A DNA stretch of 64,000 nucleotides from positions 101,689 through 165,688 of the forward strand of contig CAXBML010000006.1 of assembly GCA_963976875.1 (NCBI GenBank), read 5' to 3'. This DNA comes from Berkiella_A sp963976875. GTDB taxonomy: Bacteria > Pseudomonadota > Gammaproteobacteria > Berkiellales > Berkiellaceae. Of the stretch, positions 43,779 through 53,171 are shown piece after piece; the first letter of the stretch is position 1; the number at the start of each line of letters is the position of its first letter. Both the position numbers and the translations under genes were made by a program. The notes under the pieces were generated by a model. That model saw only the letters and a list, made by a program, of their open reading frames with translations, was not told the DNA's origin and did no database searches.

Positions 43779-46661
43779 ATGAACAGTCACCGGGTGAGAT
43801 TTGCATTGTTAAGTTCGGTACTTTGTTTTTTCGCGCTTATTTTATTAGGAGGCATGGTGCCGGTACAAGCTGCAAATCAGGAAATTATCAAAAGCCCCAA
43901 TGATATTCGAGAATATCAATATGACACATTAAAAAATGGCATGAAAGTCATTGTCGTACATGATCCTAAAGCTATTAAAAGCGCATGTAGCCTAGAAATT
44001 AACGTCGGGAGTAATCATGAGCCTGATGCCTACCCGGGGCTAGCCCATTTTTTAGAGCATATGATGTTTTTGGGCACAGAAAAATATCCAGAGACAGATC
44101 AATTTCAAACGCAAATACATAATAATGGTGGAGAGTTTAACGCTTCTACAGGTGCAGATAGAACGCATTACTATTTTAATATTCAAGCAGATCACTTTCA
44201 AAAAACAATTGACCAATTTTCTGAGTTTTTCAAAACACCCTTGTTGACTGTGGAGCACATGGATAGAGAGCGTAAAAATGTTGACTCTGAATTCCGTATG
44301 TACTTAAATCAAGATAATTGGCGGGTTGTGGATGTGAGTAAAGAAACGAGCAGTCCGGCCCATCCTTTTCATCGTTTTAGCGTTGGAAACGTTGATACTT
44401 TGCCAGGTGATAAACAAGCCCTACATGCAGCATTGACTCAGTTTCATCAAAGTTTCTATAGCAGTGATAGAATGACATTAGTTTTGGTGGGGCCTCAATC
44501 GACCAAACAACTGATGGATATTGCAAGAAAATATTTTTCTGAGGTCAAACAAAAAGAAACGCCAAAGATTAAAGATGTACCCTTGTTCACACCAGAGCAA
44601 ATGGGCGTTGATATAAAAATTAAAGCGCAGGGCAACGGTCGGCAGTTGATGATTTTATTTGCCTTACCTGATCTGCAAGAAAACTATAAAGAACAACCTT
44701 TGCATCTGCTTAGTCAATTTATGGGCTATGAAGGAGAAGGTAGTTTATATGCTGCTTTGAAAAATAAAGGCTGGATAACTTCATTATCCAGTTCTGCAGA
44801 TAGCAGTATAGGTGGCACTCAGGACTTACTACAATTAGCCTTTCAGTTAACGCCAATGGGGTTAAAGCATGTGGATGATATTACCCAATATACATTTAAT
44901 GCAATAGGTCTGTTGAAAGAGAAAGGCTATCCTGAACAGTTTTTTAAAGATATACAGGCAATTCATCAATTAGAATTCACTTATCATGAAAGAGAGTCCG
45001 AAACTACGTTGGCGTCTAATTTGGCCCATCAACTTCAAGAGTACGATTTTCCAGAAGTCATTAGTTGTCGCTATTTGATGCCAGATGTGAGTTTTGAGCA
45101 AGCTCAAGCACCATTAAATAAAGCCATTCAGGCATTAACCCATCAGAATATGCGACGTTTTGTTATCAGTCCAGATATACTGGGCAAACGAACATCAAAA
45201 TGGTTTGGGGTAGAATATAGTTTAGAGGCATTGCCATCGCAGATTAAGCGGGCAGATTCAAAAGGTAAAACGAGTAAAGAGTTAGCGTTACCAGAGGCGA
45301 ATCCATACATTCCAAATAATCTAAAAACGCAAGTACAAGATAGCATTAAAAATCCACAACAACCGGTATTACTGGAAGAAGGTAGAAACTTTGCGCTATG
45401 GCATGTGAATAATGCAACATTCACCCATCCTAAAGCGAACATTTTGATTAATTTGGCAAACCCCAATAGTATGGACACGGCAGAACATCAAATGCAAAGT
45501 AGTTTATATGCTTTGTTGGTGTTTGAAGAATTAAAGCAGAAACTATACCCGGCGATTATGGTTGGAGAAAGCATTAATTTATATGCGCATCCGCGAGGTT
45601 TAACAATACAATTAGGTGGGTATAGTGATAAACAAGCTATTTTGTTAGAGACCTTAGTTTCTGCATTCAGGCACTATGAATTAAACCCGGTTGATTTTGA
45701 TTTGCTCAAAGAACGCTTAGAGCGAGATTTAAAAAACTTTGATCAGCTCCCTTTGTTTCAACAGGCGATTAAAGGTTTGAGTTCTCTTTTTATTGCTCCT
45801 AGCTGGCATCCAACAGAATTATTGACGGCATTAGAGAAAGTTACCAGCCATGATTTAGAAGGCTTGAAAAAAGCTTTCGTTGAGAATAGCCGTATAGAAA
45901 TGTTTGTAAGCGGCAATTACTCAAAACAAAATGCCAAAAACTTAGCCAAAGTCGTTCAAACTCATTTCTCTGTAGACAAGGTATTGCCTAAGGTAGATGC
46001 GTTGCCTAAGATTTATAAGTTGCCACAACAAGGTATACATTATAAATCTATATCTGCATCGGACAAAAATCATACTTTAGTACTTTATGCTCAGAGTCCA
46101 GAAGCGACTGAAAAGAATATTGCTGCGGCGATGATATTATCTAAGTTGATTGGCACGCCTATGTATCAAGCATTGCGGGTTGAAAAACAGATGGGCTACG
46201 CATTAGGCAGCTTTGTGAATTTGCAAGCGAAAGTAAATGGACTCAATTTCTTTGTACAGTCCCCTGATTATACACCAGAAGCTATTTACGATGAGATTCA
46301 GAACTTTCTCGTTCAATTTGGGACTGAATTAAAACAGATGAAAGATGAGGCAATTGCCCCAATAAAAAAATCATTAGTCAATGAACTACTTGATCCAGAT
46401 AAAACGCTAGATGAGCAAAGCATTCGTTTTTGGTCAAAAATTGAGTCTGGGCGATTAGATTTCACACTCAGAACAGATGTGGCGAAAGCCATTCAAAAAA
46501 TGGACATTAAACAATTACAGCTTTATTTTGATCGGTTGCTATTAAGTGAGCAGTCAGCAAAAATTGCGGTGACGTCTAAGATGAGTGAAGTACCAGAACA
46601 GTGGAAAATATTGGAAAATTGGCAAAGTCTAAAACAAGAGGGTGAAGCGTTCCTAAACTAA
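43779..46661 (+). CDS. ptrA: Periplasmic M16 zinc protease, pitrilysin/insulysin type
   Basis: 960 residues. A Sec signal peptide of about 31 residues ('LILLGGMVPVQAA') is followed by four M16 repeats. The active-site motif is 'HFLEHMMFLG' (H90, E93, H94), with the third zinc ligand E171 in 'NVDSEF' at the family spacing of 77. 'QHKKM'-like GSHE features are absent, but the C half has 'LRVEKQMGYALGS', which closes the catalytic chamber in pitrilysins. It would degrade small peptides in the periplasm. Strong AGGAGAG ribosome site; monocistronic. Confidence 0.9.
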   Translation: MNSHRVRFALLSSVLCFFALILLGGMVPVQAANQEIIKSPNDIREYQYDTLKNGMKVIVVHDPKAIKSACSLEINVGSNHEPDAYPGLAHFLEHMMFLGTEKYPETDQFQTQIHNNGGEFNASTGADRTHYYFNIQADHFQKTIDQFSEFFKTPLLTVEHMDRERKNVDSEFRMYLNQDNWRVVDVSKETSSPAHPFHRFSVGNVDTLPGDKQALHAALTQFHQSFYSSDRMTLVLVGPQSTKQLMDIARKYFSEVKQKETPKIKDVPLFTPEQMGVDIKIKAQGNGRQLMILFALPDLQENYKEQPLHLLSQFMGYEGEGSLYAALKNKGWITSLSSSADSSIGGTQDLLQLAFQLTPMGLKHVDDITQYTFNAIGLLKEKGYPEQFFKDIQAIHQLEFTYHERESETTLASNLAHQLQEYDFPEVISCRYLMPDVSFEQAQAPLNKAIQALTHQNMRRFVISPDILGKRTSKWFGVEYSLEALPSQIKRADSKGKTSKELALPEANPYIPNNLKTQVQDSIKNPQQPVLLEEGRNFALWHVNNATFTHPKANILINLANPNSMDTAEHQMQSSLYALLVFEELKQKLYPAIMVGESINLYAHPRGLTIQLGGYSDKQAILLETLVSAFRHYELNPVDFDLLKERLERDLKNFDQLPLFQQAIKGLSSLFIAPSWHPTELLTALEKVTSHDLEGLKKAFVENSRIEMFVSGNYSKQNAKNLAKVVQTHFSVDKVLPKVDALPKIYKLPQQGIHYKSISASDKNHTLVLYAQSPEATEKNIAAAMILSKLIGTPMYQALRVEKQMGYALGSFVNLQAKVNGLNFFVQSPDYTPEAIYDEIQNFLVQFGTELKQMKDEAIAPIKKSLVNELLDPDKTLDEQSIRFWSKIESGRLDFTLRTDVAKAIQKMDIKQLQLYFDRLLLSEQSAKIAVTSKMSEVPEQWKILENWQSLKQEGEAFLN

Positions 46662-46665
46662 AGTT

Positions 46666-47133
46666 TTACTTGGGCCGAAAGTTGCTTTTGGACACGTCTC
46701 GCAACAGAGGTTGTGAGACAGCCCTAAGTTTTGCATTAGGGCATAGGAAAGTACATTTTCCAGACTCACTAAAATGGAAACGAACATTTTCAGTGATTTC
46801 CCCCAGGGGTCTGTAACACATAGACATAGACTCCTCATTGGGTGGGTTTAAGACATCTACCCCAATATTTTCAAGCTCTTGGGTTAGGAGTTGAATAATG
46901 TGGGTATTATCTGCCCTGGGATTAACGCGCACATGATTCAGCTCAAAAAGTGTATTTTGTAGTGAGCCTAAGTAATTATTTACAGGATAAATAATTCCTT
47001 CTGAGAGTGATTCTACACGCACGCATTCGATGACATATAGTGAATCGTTAAGAACAAATTCATATAAATCAGTTGCCTGTGCTGAATTCACACGGGTGGC
47101 ATTAATTAATATTTCTGAGGCTTTATCTGTCAT
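46666..47133 (-). CDS. Hypothetical protein
   Basis: 155 residues, soluble, with no domain I recognise. It has five cysteines, two near the end in 'SESGKCTFLCP', and the sequence is otherwise of mixed alpha/beta composition. It is convergent with the M16 protease (5 bases apart) and divergent from radA (45 bases), so the frame occupies nearly the whole gap, which supports it as a real gene. Confidence 0.5.
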   Translation of the reverse strand: MTDKASEILINATRVNSAQATDLYEFVLNDSLYVIECVRVESLSEGIIYPVNNYLGSLQNTLFELNHVRVNPRADNTHIIQLLTQELENIGVDVLNPPNEESMSMCYRPLGEITENVRFHFSESGKCTFLCPNAKLRAVSQPLLRDVSKSNFRPK

Positions 47134-47178
47134 ATTTAGTGTGTCGGCCTTCTCAGAAAAAATCTTTAGGGTATGAAT

Positions 47179-48546
47179 ATGGCTAAAACAAAATTACAGT
47201 ACAATTGCCAAGAATGCGGTAGCATCAGCTCTAAGTGGGCTGGGCAATGTCAAGATTGTGGTGCCTGGAATAGTTTGACTGAGATGGTGATGGCTCGAGC
47301 TGGTGTGGCGACGAAATCAGATTCACGTAGCGGATACACGGGTGCGCTGAGTGAGGTGAAAGTATTAAATGAAGTAGTGACTGAGAATTTTGATAGATTA
47401 CAGACTAGTATGCCTGAGTTAGATAGAGTATTAGGTGGTGGACTGGTTATGGGATCGGTCGTTTTAATCGGCGGGGATCCCGGTATTGGAAAATCGACGC
47501 TATTATTGCAGGCGCTCGCAGAAACGTCGGAGCAACAAAAAGTGTTGTATGTCACCGGAGAAGAATCGTTACAGCAAGTTTCCATGCGTGCAAAGCGTTT
47601 TGGCTTGAATAATACTAAAATGCCTTTGTTGCTGGAAACAGAAGTCGACAAAATAATTGCAGTAGCTAATAAAATACAACCTAAGATTATGGTGATTGAT
47701 TCTATACAAACTATATATACAGACGCATTACCCGGCGCACCAGGTGTTGTGAGTCAAGTGCGAGAGAGTGCCCAACGTTTAGTACAGTATTCAAAGCAAA
47801 GCGGCACCGCTTTATTTTTGGTAGGGCATGTGAACAAAGAAGGTGCCATTGCTGGGCCTAGAGTTTTAGAGCATATGGTGGATACGGTTTTATATTTTGA
47901 AGGCCAAACGGATAATCGTTATCGTTTATTACGTGCCTGTAAAAACCGTTTTGGTGCTGTGAATGAGCTAGGTATTTTTGCCATGACAGATAAAGGCTTA
48001 AAAGGCGTGACGAATCCTTCCGCTATATTCTTATCTAAAAGCATTGAAAGTGGCTCAGGCTCATGTGTGATGGCGACCTGGGAAGGGACGCGTCCTATGT
48101 TAATAGAGGTACAGGCGTTAGTGGATGAAAGTCAATTAGACAAACCGCGCAGAGTCACTGTAGGCTATGATTCCAATCGACTGGCAATGTTATTAGCAGT
48201 ATTGAATCGACACTGTGGTTTGTTTATGCACCAGCAAGATGTATTTTTAAATATGGTGGGTGGTGTGCGTATTCATGAAACAGCTGCAGATTTAAGTGTA
48301 TTAATGAGCGTTATTTCTAGTTATAAAAATGTCAAAATTGATAAAAAAATTATTATTTTGGGTGAGGTGGGATTAGGAGGAGAAATTCGCCCTGTTCAAG
48401 CAGGTTTAGAGCGAATCAATGAAGCACAAAAGCATGGCTTCACTACCGCAATTATTCCCCAAGCCAATGCCCCTAAAAAAGAGATAGTCGGAATGACGGT
48501 TAAAGCTGTCACGACCTTACAGCAAGCGGTGGATTATTTATTTTGA
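47179..48546 (+). CDS. radA: DNA repair protein RadA
   Basis: 455 residues from the ATG at 47179; an ATG six bases earlier sits too near the AGGG. A RecA-like branch-migration ATPase. N-terminal C4 zinc finger 'CQECGSISSKWAGQCQDCG', Walker A 'GGDPGIGKST', the RadA-specific 'KNRFG' motif and a C-terminal Lon-like domain ('GLGGEIRPVQAGLERI'). Full length with no anomalies. Confidence 0.97.
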   Translation: MAKTKLQYNCQECGSISSKWAGQCQDCGAWNSLTEMVMARAGVATKSDSRSGYTGALSEVKVLNEVVTENFDRLQTSMPELDRVLGGGLVMGSVVLIGGDPGIGKSTLLLQALAETSEQQKVLYVTGEESLQQVSMRAKRFGLNNTKMPLLLETEVDKIIAVANKIQPKIMVIDSIQTIYTDALPGAPGVVSQVRESAQRLVQYSKQSGTALFLVGHVNKEGAIAGPRVLEHMVDTVLYFEGQTDNRYRLLRACKNRFGAVNELGIFAMTDKGLKGVTNPSAIFLSKSIESGSGSCVMATWEGTRPMLIEVQALVDESQLDKPRRVTVGYDSNRLAMLLAVLNRHCGLFMHQQDVFLNMVGGVRIHETAADLSVLMSVISSYKNVKIDKKIIILGEVGLGGEIRPVQAGLERINEAQKHGFTTAIIPQANAPKKEIVGMTVKAVTTLQQAVDYLF

Positions 48547-48654
48547 GGTAACCGGGCACCCTGTACCTCTCTATCTACGTTCCGCAGGGTGAGTCGTTAC
48601 GTTTTGAGAATAGAGCTTAAACATTCTTTAGATATTAGGGATTAATAATAAATT

Positions 48655-50697
48655 ATGTTACAACTGATTTTTGCACTCACTATTTTTTGTAGTGCATTTT
48701 TAATATTCCTGGTTCAGCCCACGTTGGCTAAAATTATGTTGCCTATCTTTGGCGGCTCAGCATTTGTTTGGGTGACCAGCGTGTTGTTTTTTCAATTTGG
48801 TTTGCTGGCTGGATATGTCTATGCATACCTTCTGTGCAAACTTCAATCACGTTGGTATCAGGGGGTGATACATTTTTTTTGCATTACACTTTCTTTTTGC
48901 TTCATTCCCTTACAACTATATACCTCAAATACGCTAACCTCGTTATGGCCCCCTTTGTCTGTGCTGGTGATGTTAATGGGAAGTATATTTGTTCCATTTG
49001 CTTTGCTGAGTGCTTCGACGCCTTTATTACAGCATTGGTATTGTCGTATTCGTGAAGTTGAATTCCCATATTATTACTATGCTATCTCAAATGCAGGCTC
49101 TTTACTCGGGTTACTCGTATATCCATTTGCAATTGAGTATTTTCTGGGTGTGAGATTGCAAACATCAATGTGGGGTATGTTGTTTTTAATTTACATTGTA
49201 TTGTTAGTTATTTGTTTAATTTCTTATACATTGAAAGCCAGGAAAGTGAATGTCGATACTGAGGCTGCCTCTAGAGTTGCTAAGCCTTTAAACAAGCGAA
49301 AGCTAACATGGTTGGCTCTGAGCTTCTCGTCCTGTGCCTTATTACTATCTATTACCCAGTACTTATCACAAAATGTTATAAATTTACCGTTGTTATGGGT
49401 TATTACATTAGCTTTATATTTAACCACTTTTATTATTACATTTCGTAAAGGTTTTCAATATAACCCAGTTTTTTGGGGCTCATGTTGGTTGCTGAGTTTA
49501 TTGGTCTTAGTTTTTATTCCTGCATCGGGGCTGGGGATGGTCATAGTGTTATTGGCCTTGCTATATTGCGGCTGTATGGTATGTCACGGTGGATTAGTTA
49601 TCAGTGCTCCCAAGAGTCAATATTTAACTGAGTTTTATTTGAGTGTGGCTTTTGGTGGAGTATTAGGCGGTGTTTTTACGAATTTAGTATCTCTGATGAT
49701 ATTCAACGATTGGTGGGATTTTTATTTGACAATTTTGGCCATAACGGTAATCGTTGCTCGGCAGTATGTGATCATGACCCAAAGTCGAGAAGAGTGCACT
49801 GACACAGGAATAATGTCTTATAGCAAAACTATCGGTATTGTTTTATTAGGTATGATTTTATACCAAGTTTATATTGTTGGCCGGAATCAGGTGGTTCAAG
49901 TGAGAAATCCATACGGCTTAATTAAAGTCGTGGATACCAATAAAACGAGAGTCTTGATACATGGCAGAATATTGCATGGTGTTGAGAATACTAAAGTGAA
50001 GCAAAAGCGAATACCCACTGCCTACTTCTCGACCAGTACAGGGTTAGGCGTTGTGATAAAGTATGCACAAGAAAAAAGTGATCGTATTTCTACAGGGGTG
50101 ATTGGTTTAGGTATTGGTACAGTTGCGGCTTACTTGCGTAAAGAAGATAGAATGCATTTTTACGAGATTGATTCGGATATTATCAAAATAGCGAAACGTT
50201 ATTTTCACTATCTATCTTCTAGTTTAGGCCAGGTAGATATGACGCTAAAAGATGGTCGATTGGCTTTAGAGCAAGAATGGGAAACAACAGGCTCCCAAGA
50301 TTATGACTTGTTGATTGTTGATGCGTTTAGCGGCGATAGTATACCGTTTCATTTGTTAACAGAGGAAGCCGTACTTCTGTATCAAAAACACTTAAAACAA
50401 AATGGTATTATTGCTTTTCATGTGACCAATACCTATGTGAACCTTGAAGCCGTTACATTGGCATTGGCGGAACGTATTGGGGCTCAGCATTTTTACCTAG
50501 TGAATAAACCTGATGTCCAGACAGATACGCTTGAATCGCATTGGGCAATACTAAGTCATGATGTTGGGTTGGCGCATTGGTTGGCAACACAACCTATTGG
50601 TGATCAGACACGGGCTCAAACAGAGGTAAAGCCTATATTGTGGACAGATGCCAAAAATAGTATATTGCCTTTGCTGAAACTATGGGAGAGCTTGTAA
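48655..50697 (+). CDS. Membrane protein fused to spermidine-synthase-like domain, paralogue 1
   Basis: 680 residues. The N half (about 1-395) has about eleven membrane segments beginning 'FCSAFLIFLVQPTLAKIMLP', typical of SpeE-type fusions. The C-terminal ~280 residues are a Rossmann domain: 'VIGLGIGTVAAYL' as the SAM-binding glycine loop, 'FYEIDSDI' ending with the acidic nucleoside-binding residue, and 'LLIVDAFSGDSIPFHLLT' at the catalytic-loop position. The polyamine substrate cannot be inferred and the reaction is unknown for this group. A near copy follows (51123-53171). Confidence 0.8.
   Translation: MLQLIFALTIFCSAFLIFLVQPTLAKIMLPIFGGSAFVWVTSVLFFQFGLLAGYVYAYLLCKLQSRWYQGVIHFFCITLSFCFIPLQLYTSNTLTSLWPPLSVLVMLMGSIFVPFALLSASTPLLQHWYCRIREVEFPYYYYAISNAGSLLGLLVYPFAIEYFLGVRLQTSMWGMLFLIYIVLLVICLISYTLKARKVNVDTEAASRVAKPLNKRKLTWLALSFSSCALLLSITQYLSQNVINLPLLWVITLALYLTTFIITFRKGFQYNPVFWGSCWLLSLLVLVFIPASGLGMVIVLLALLYCGCMVCHGGLVISAPKSQYLTEFYLSVAFGGVLGGVFTNLVSLMIFNDWWDFYLTILAITVIVARQYVIMTQSREECTDTGIMSYSKTIGIVLLGMILYQVYIVGRNQVVQVRNPYGLIKVVDTNKTRVLIHGRILHGVENTKVKQKRIPTAYFSTSTGLGVVIKYAQEKSDRISTGVIGLGIGTVAAYLRKEDRMHFYEIDSDIIKIAKRYFHYLSSSLGQVDMTLKDGRLALEQEWETTGSQDYDLLIVDAFSGDSIPFHLLTEEAVLLYQKHLKQNGIIAFHVTNTYVNLEAVTLALAERIGAQHFYLVNKPDVQTDTLESHWAILSHDVGLAHWLATQPIGDQTRAQTEVKPILWTDAKNSILPLLKLWESL
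49817..50240 (+). repeat. 424-base tract identical between the two paralogues, copy 1
   Basis: Identical base for base to 52297-52720. The adjacent coding sequence on both sides differs at many positions, so the identity is local. Confidence 0.9.
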
Positions 50698-50736
50698 TGA
50701 CCAACGATTAAATTTCTGAAATACAGTATTCTAATT

Positions 50737-50897
50737 ACCAAATTCTTTGGGAAGGCTCGTTAAGGACAACCCACTCGCATACGATACAACATACCTTCAA
50801 CCATCTCACGAGGAAAAGACTTGTCATAAATTCGAAGATGGTGCAGGATAACCTATAGCTTAGACCAAAGCTCATCTATGAGCATTCGTCTTGCCAT
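50737..50897 (-). pseudogene. Remnant of an IS5-family transposase
   Basis: On the minus strand from 50897 it reads 'MARRMLIDELWSKL', stop, 'VILHHLRIYDKSFPREMV' and 'EGMLYRMRVGCP', stop, then a frameshift near 'KEFG'. This is the N-terminal DUF4096-type domain of IS5-family transposases, with two stops and no downstream catalytic part. Nothing else is recognised in 50698-51122. Confidence 0.75.
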
Positions 50898-51122
50898 TGC
50901 AAGCTCATTATATTCTATTTCGACGAATGAATTTTACAGGGCTGCGTTCAGCGAGCAATAATTTGTAGTCAAAACGCTGATTTGGAAAAGTAAATACCTG
51001 GATGCTGTAGATAGGAGCCCCAAAGGAGACAAGCCACGGTGCGTAGGCGTTGTGCGGGGCAACGAATTGTGAACACACCCTAGCTTAAACATTCTTTAGA
51101 TATTAGGGATTAATAATAAATT

Positions 51123-53171
51123 ATGTTACAACTGGTTTTTGCACTCACTATTTTTTGTAGTGCATTTTTGATATTTCTGGTTCAGCCCACGTTGGCTAAA
51201 ATAATGTTGCCTATCTTTGGCGGCTCAGCATTTGTTTGGGTGACCAGTGTGTTATTTTTTCAATCTGGTTTACTGGCTGGGTATATTTATGCACATTATT
51301 TATGCAAGCTTCGCTCACGTTTGTATCAGTGCGTAATTCATTGTATTTTTATTACCCTTTCTTTTTACTTTTTACCTCTACAGCTTTATTCCTCAGATGC
51401 ACTAGCCTCATTATGGCCTCCTTTGTCTGTGTTGGTGATGCTAATGGGGAGCATATTTATTCCATTTGCTTTGCTGAGTGCTTCCACGCCTTTATTACAG
51501 CATTGGTATTGTCGTATTCGCGAAATCGAATTTCCATATTATTACTATGCTATCTCAAATGCAGGTTCTTTACTTGGTTTACTCATATATCCATTTGCAA
51601 TTGAGTATTTTCTAAATGTGAGTTTGCAAACATCAATGTGGGGTATGTTGTTTGTTGTATATATCGCACTATTAGTTATTTGTTTGTTTTCTTATGTGCT
51701 GAGAGCCAAGGAAGCGAATGTTGATAAAGCGGCTACCCCTAGATTTTCTAAGCTTTCTAATAAGCAAAAACTAAGATGGCTGGTTCTGAGCTTTTTGTCT
51801 TGTGCCTTACTATTATCTATTACCCAGTATTTATCACAAAATGTTATAAATTTGCCGTTGTTGTGGGTTGTGACATTAGCTTTATATTTAATGACTTTTA
51901 TTGTTACGTTTAGTAAAGGTTTTCAGTATAACCCAGTTTTTTGGGGATCATGTTGGTTGCTTTGGAGTGCACTGAGTTTATTAGTCTTAGTTTTTATTCC
52001 TGCATCGGGTCTGGATATGGTCATGGTGTTATTGGCCTTGCTATATTGCGGTTGTATGGTATGTCACGGCGGATTAGTCATCAGTGCTCCCAGGAGTCAA
52101 TATTTAACTGAGTTTTATTTGATTGTGGCTTTTGGAGGGGTATTAGGCGGTGTTTTTACAAATTTAGTTTCTCTGATGATATTCAATGATTGGTGGGATT
52201 TCTATTTGACAATTTTAGCCATAACAGGAGTTGTTGCTCGGCAGTACTTCATTATGAATCAAAGTCGAGAACAATACACCGACACGGGAATAATGGCTTA
52301 TAGCAAAACTATCGGTATTGTTTTATTAGGTATGATTTTATACCAAGTTTATATTGTTGGCCGGAATCAGGTGGTTCAAGTGAGAAATCCATACGGCTTA
52401 ATTAAAGTCGTGGATACCAATAAAACGAGAGTCTTGATACATGGCAGAATATTGCATGGTGTTGAGAATACTAAAGTGAAGCAAAAGCGAATACCCACTG
52501 CCTACTTCTCGACCAGTACAGGGTTAGGCGTTGTGATAAAGTATGCACAAGAAAAAAGTGATCGTATTTCTACAGGGGTGATTGGTTTAGGTATTGGTAC
52601 AGTTGCGGCTTACTTGCGTAAAGAAGATAGAATGCATTTTTACGAGATTGATTCGGATATTATCAAAATAGCGAAACGTTATTTTCACTATCTATCTTCT
52701 AGTTTAGGCCAGGTAGATATTACGCTAAAAGATGGTCGGTTGGCTTTAGAGCAAGAATGGGAAACAACAGGCTCCCAAGACTATGACTTATTAATCGTTG
52801 ATGCGTTTAGCGGCGATAGTATTCCGTTTCATTTGCTAACAGAAGAAGCCATTCTTCTCTATCAAAAACACTTGAAACAAAATGGGATTGTCGCTTTTCA
52901 TGTGACCAATACCTATGTGAACCTTGAAGCCGTTACATTGGCATTAGCGGAACGTATTGGTGCTCAGCATTTTTACCTAGTGAATAAACCTGATGTCCAG
53001 ACAGATACGCTTGAATCGCATTGGGCAATACTAAGTCATGATGTAGGATTAGCGCATTGGTTGGCAACACAACCTCTCGATGTTCGTACACGCGCGCAAT
53101 CAGGGGCGCAGCCTATATTGTGGACAGATACTAAAAACAGCATATTGCCACTGTTAAAGCTACTCAACTAA
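51123..53171 (+). CDS. Membrane protein fused to spermidine-synthase-like domain, paralogue 2
   Basis: 682 residues, the same architecture as its upstream neighbour: about eleven membrane segments, then the Rossmann domain with 'VIGLGIGTVAAYL' and 'LLIVDAFSGDSIPFHLLT'. The 41 bases upstream of the start are also shared with paralogue 1, so the duplication included the leader region. The central 424 bases (52297-52720) are identical to paralogue 1, while the membrane half has many substitutions. The IS5 remnant lies between the copies. Its stop overlaps the stop of the convergent 728-residue gene. Confidence 0.8.
   Translation: MLQLVFALTIFCSAFLIFLVQPTLAKIMLPIFGGSAFVWVTSVLFFQSGLLAGYIYAHYLCKLRSRLYQCVIHCIFITLSFYFLPLQLYSSDALASLWPPLSVLVMLMGSIFIPFALLSASTPLLQHWYCRIREIEFPYYYYAISNAGSLLGLLIYPFAIEYFLNVSLQTSMWGMLFVVYIALLVICLFSYVLRAKEANVDKAATPRFSKLSNKQKLRWLVLSFLSCALLLSITQYLSQNVINLPLLWVVTLALYLMTFIVTFSKGFQYNPVFWGSCWLLWSALSLLVLVFIPASGLDMVMVLLALLYCGCMVCHGGLVISAPRSQYLTEFYLIVAFGGVLGGVFTNLVSLMIFNDWWDFYLTILAITGVVARQYFIMNQSREQYTDTGIMAYSKTIGIVLLGMILYQVYIVGRNQVVQVRNPYGLIKVVDTNKTRVLIHGRILHGVENTKVKQKRIPTAYFSTSTGLGVVIKYAQEKSDRISTGVIGLGIGTVAAYLRKEDRMHFYEIDSDIIKIAKRYFHYLSSSLGQVDITLKDGRLALEQEWETTGSQDYDLLIVDAFSGDSIPFHLLTEEAILLYQKHLKQNGIVAFHVTNTYVNLEAVTLALAERIGAQHFYLVNKPDVQTDTLESHWAILSHDVGLAHWLATQPLDVRTRAQSGAQPILWTDTKNSILPLLKLLN
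52297..52720 (+). repeat. 424-base tract identical between the two paralogues, copy 2
   Basis: The counterpart of 49817-50240. The first differing bases are 52296 (G against T) and 52721 (T against G). Confidence 0.9.

Noticed and set aside
47250..47651. 133-codon minus-strand frame inside radA
   Set aside because: Antisense to the Walker A region of radA; no start signal or domain.
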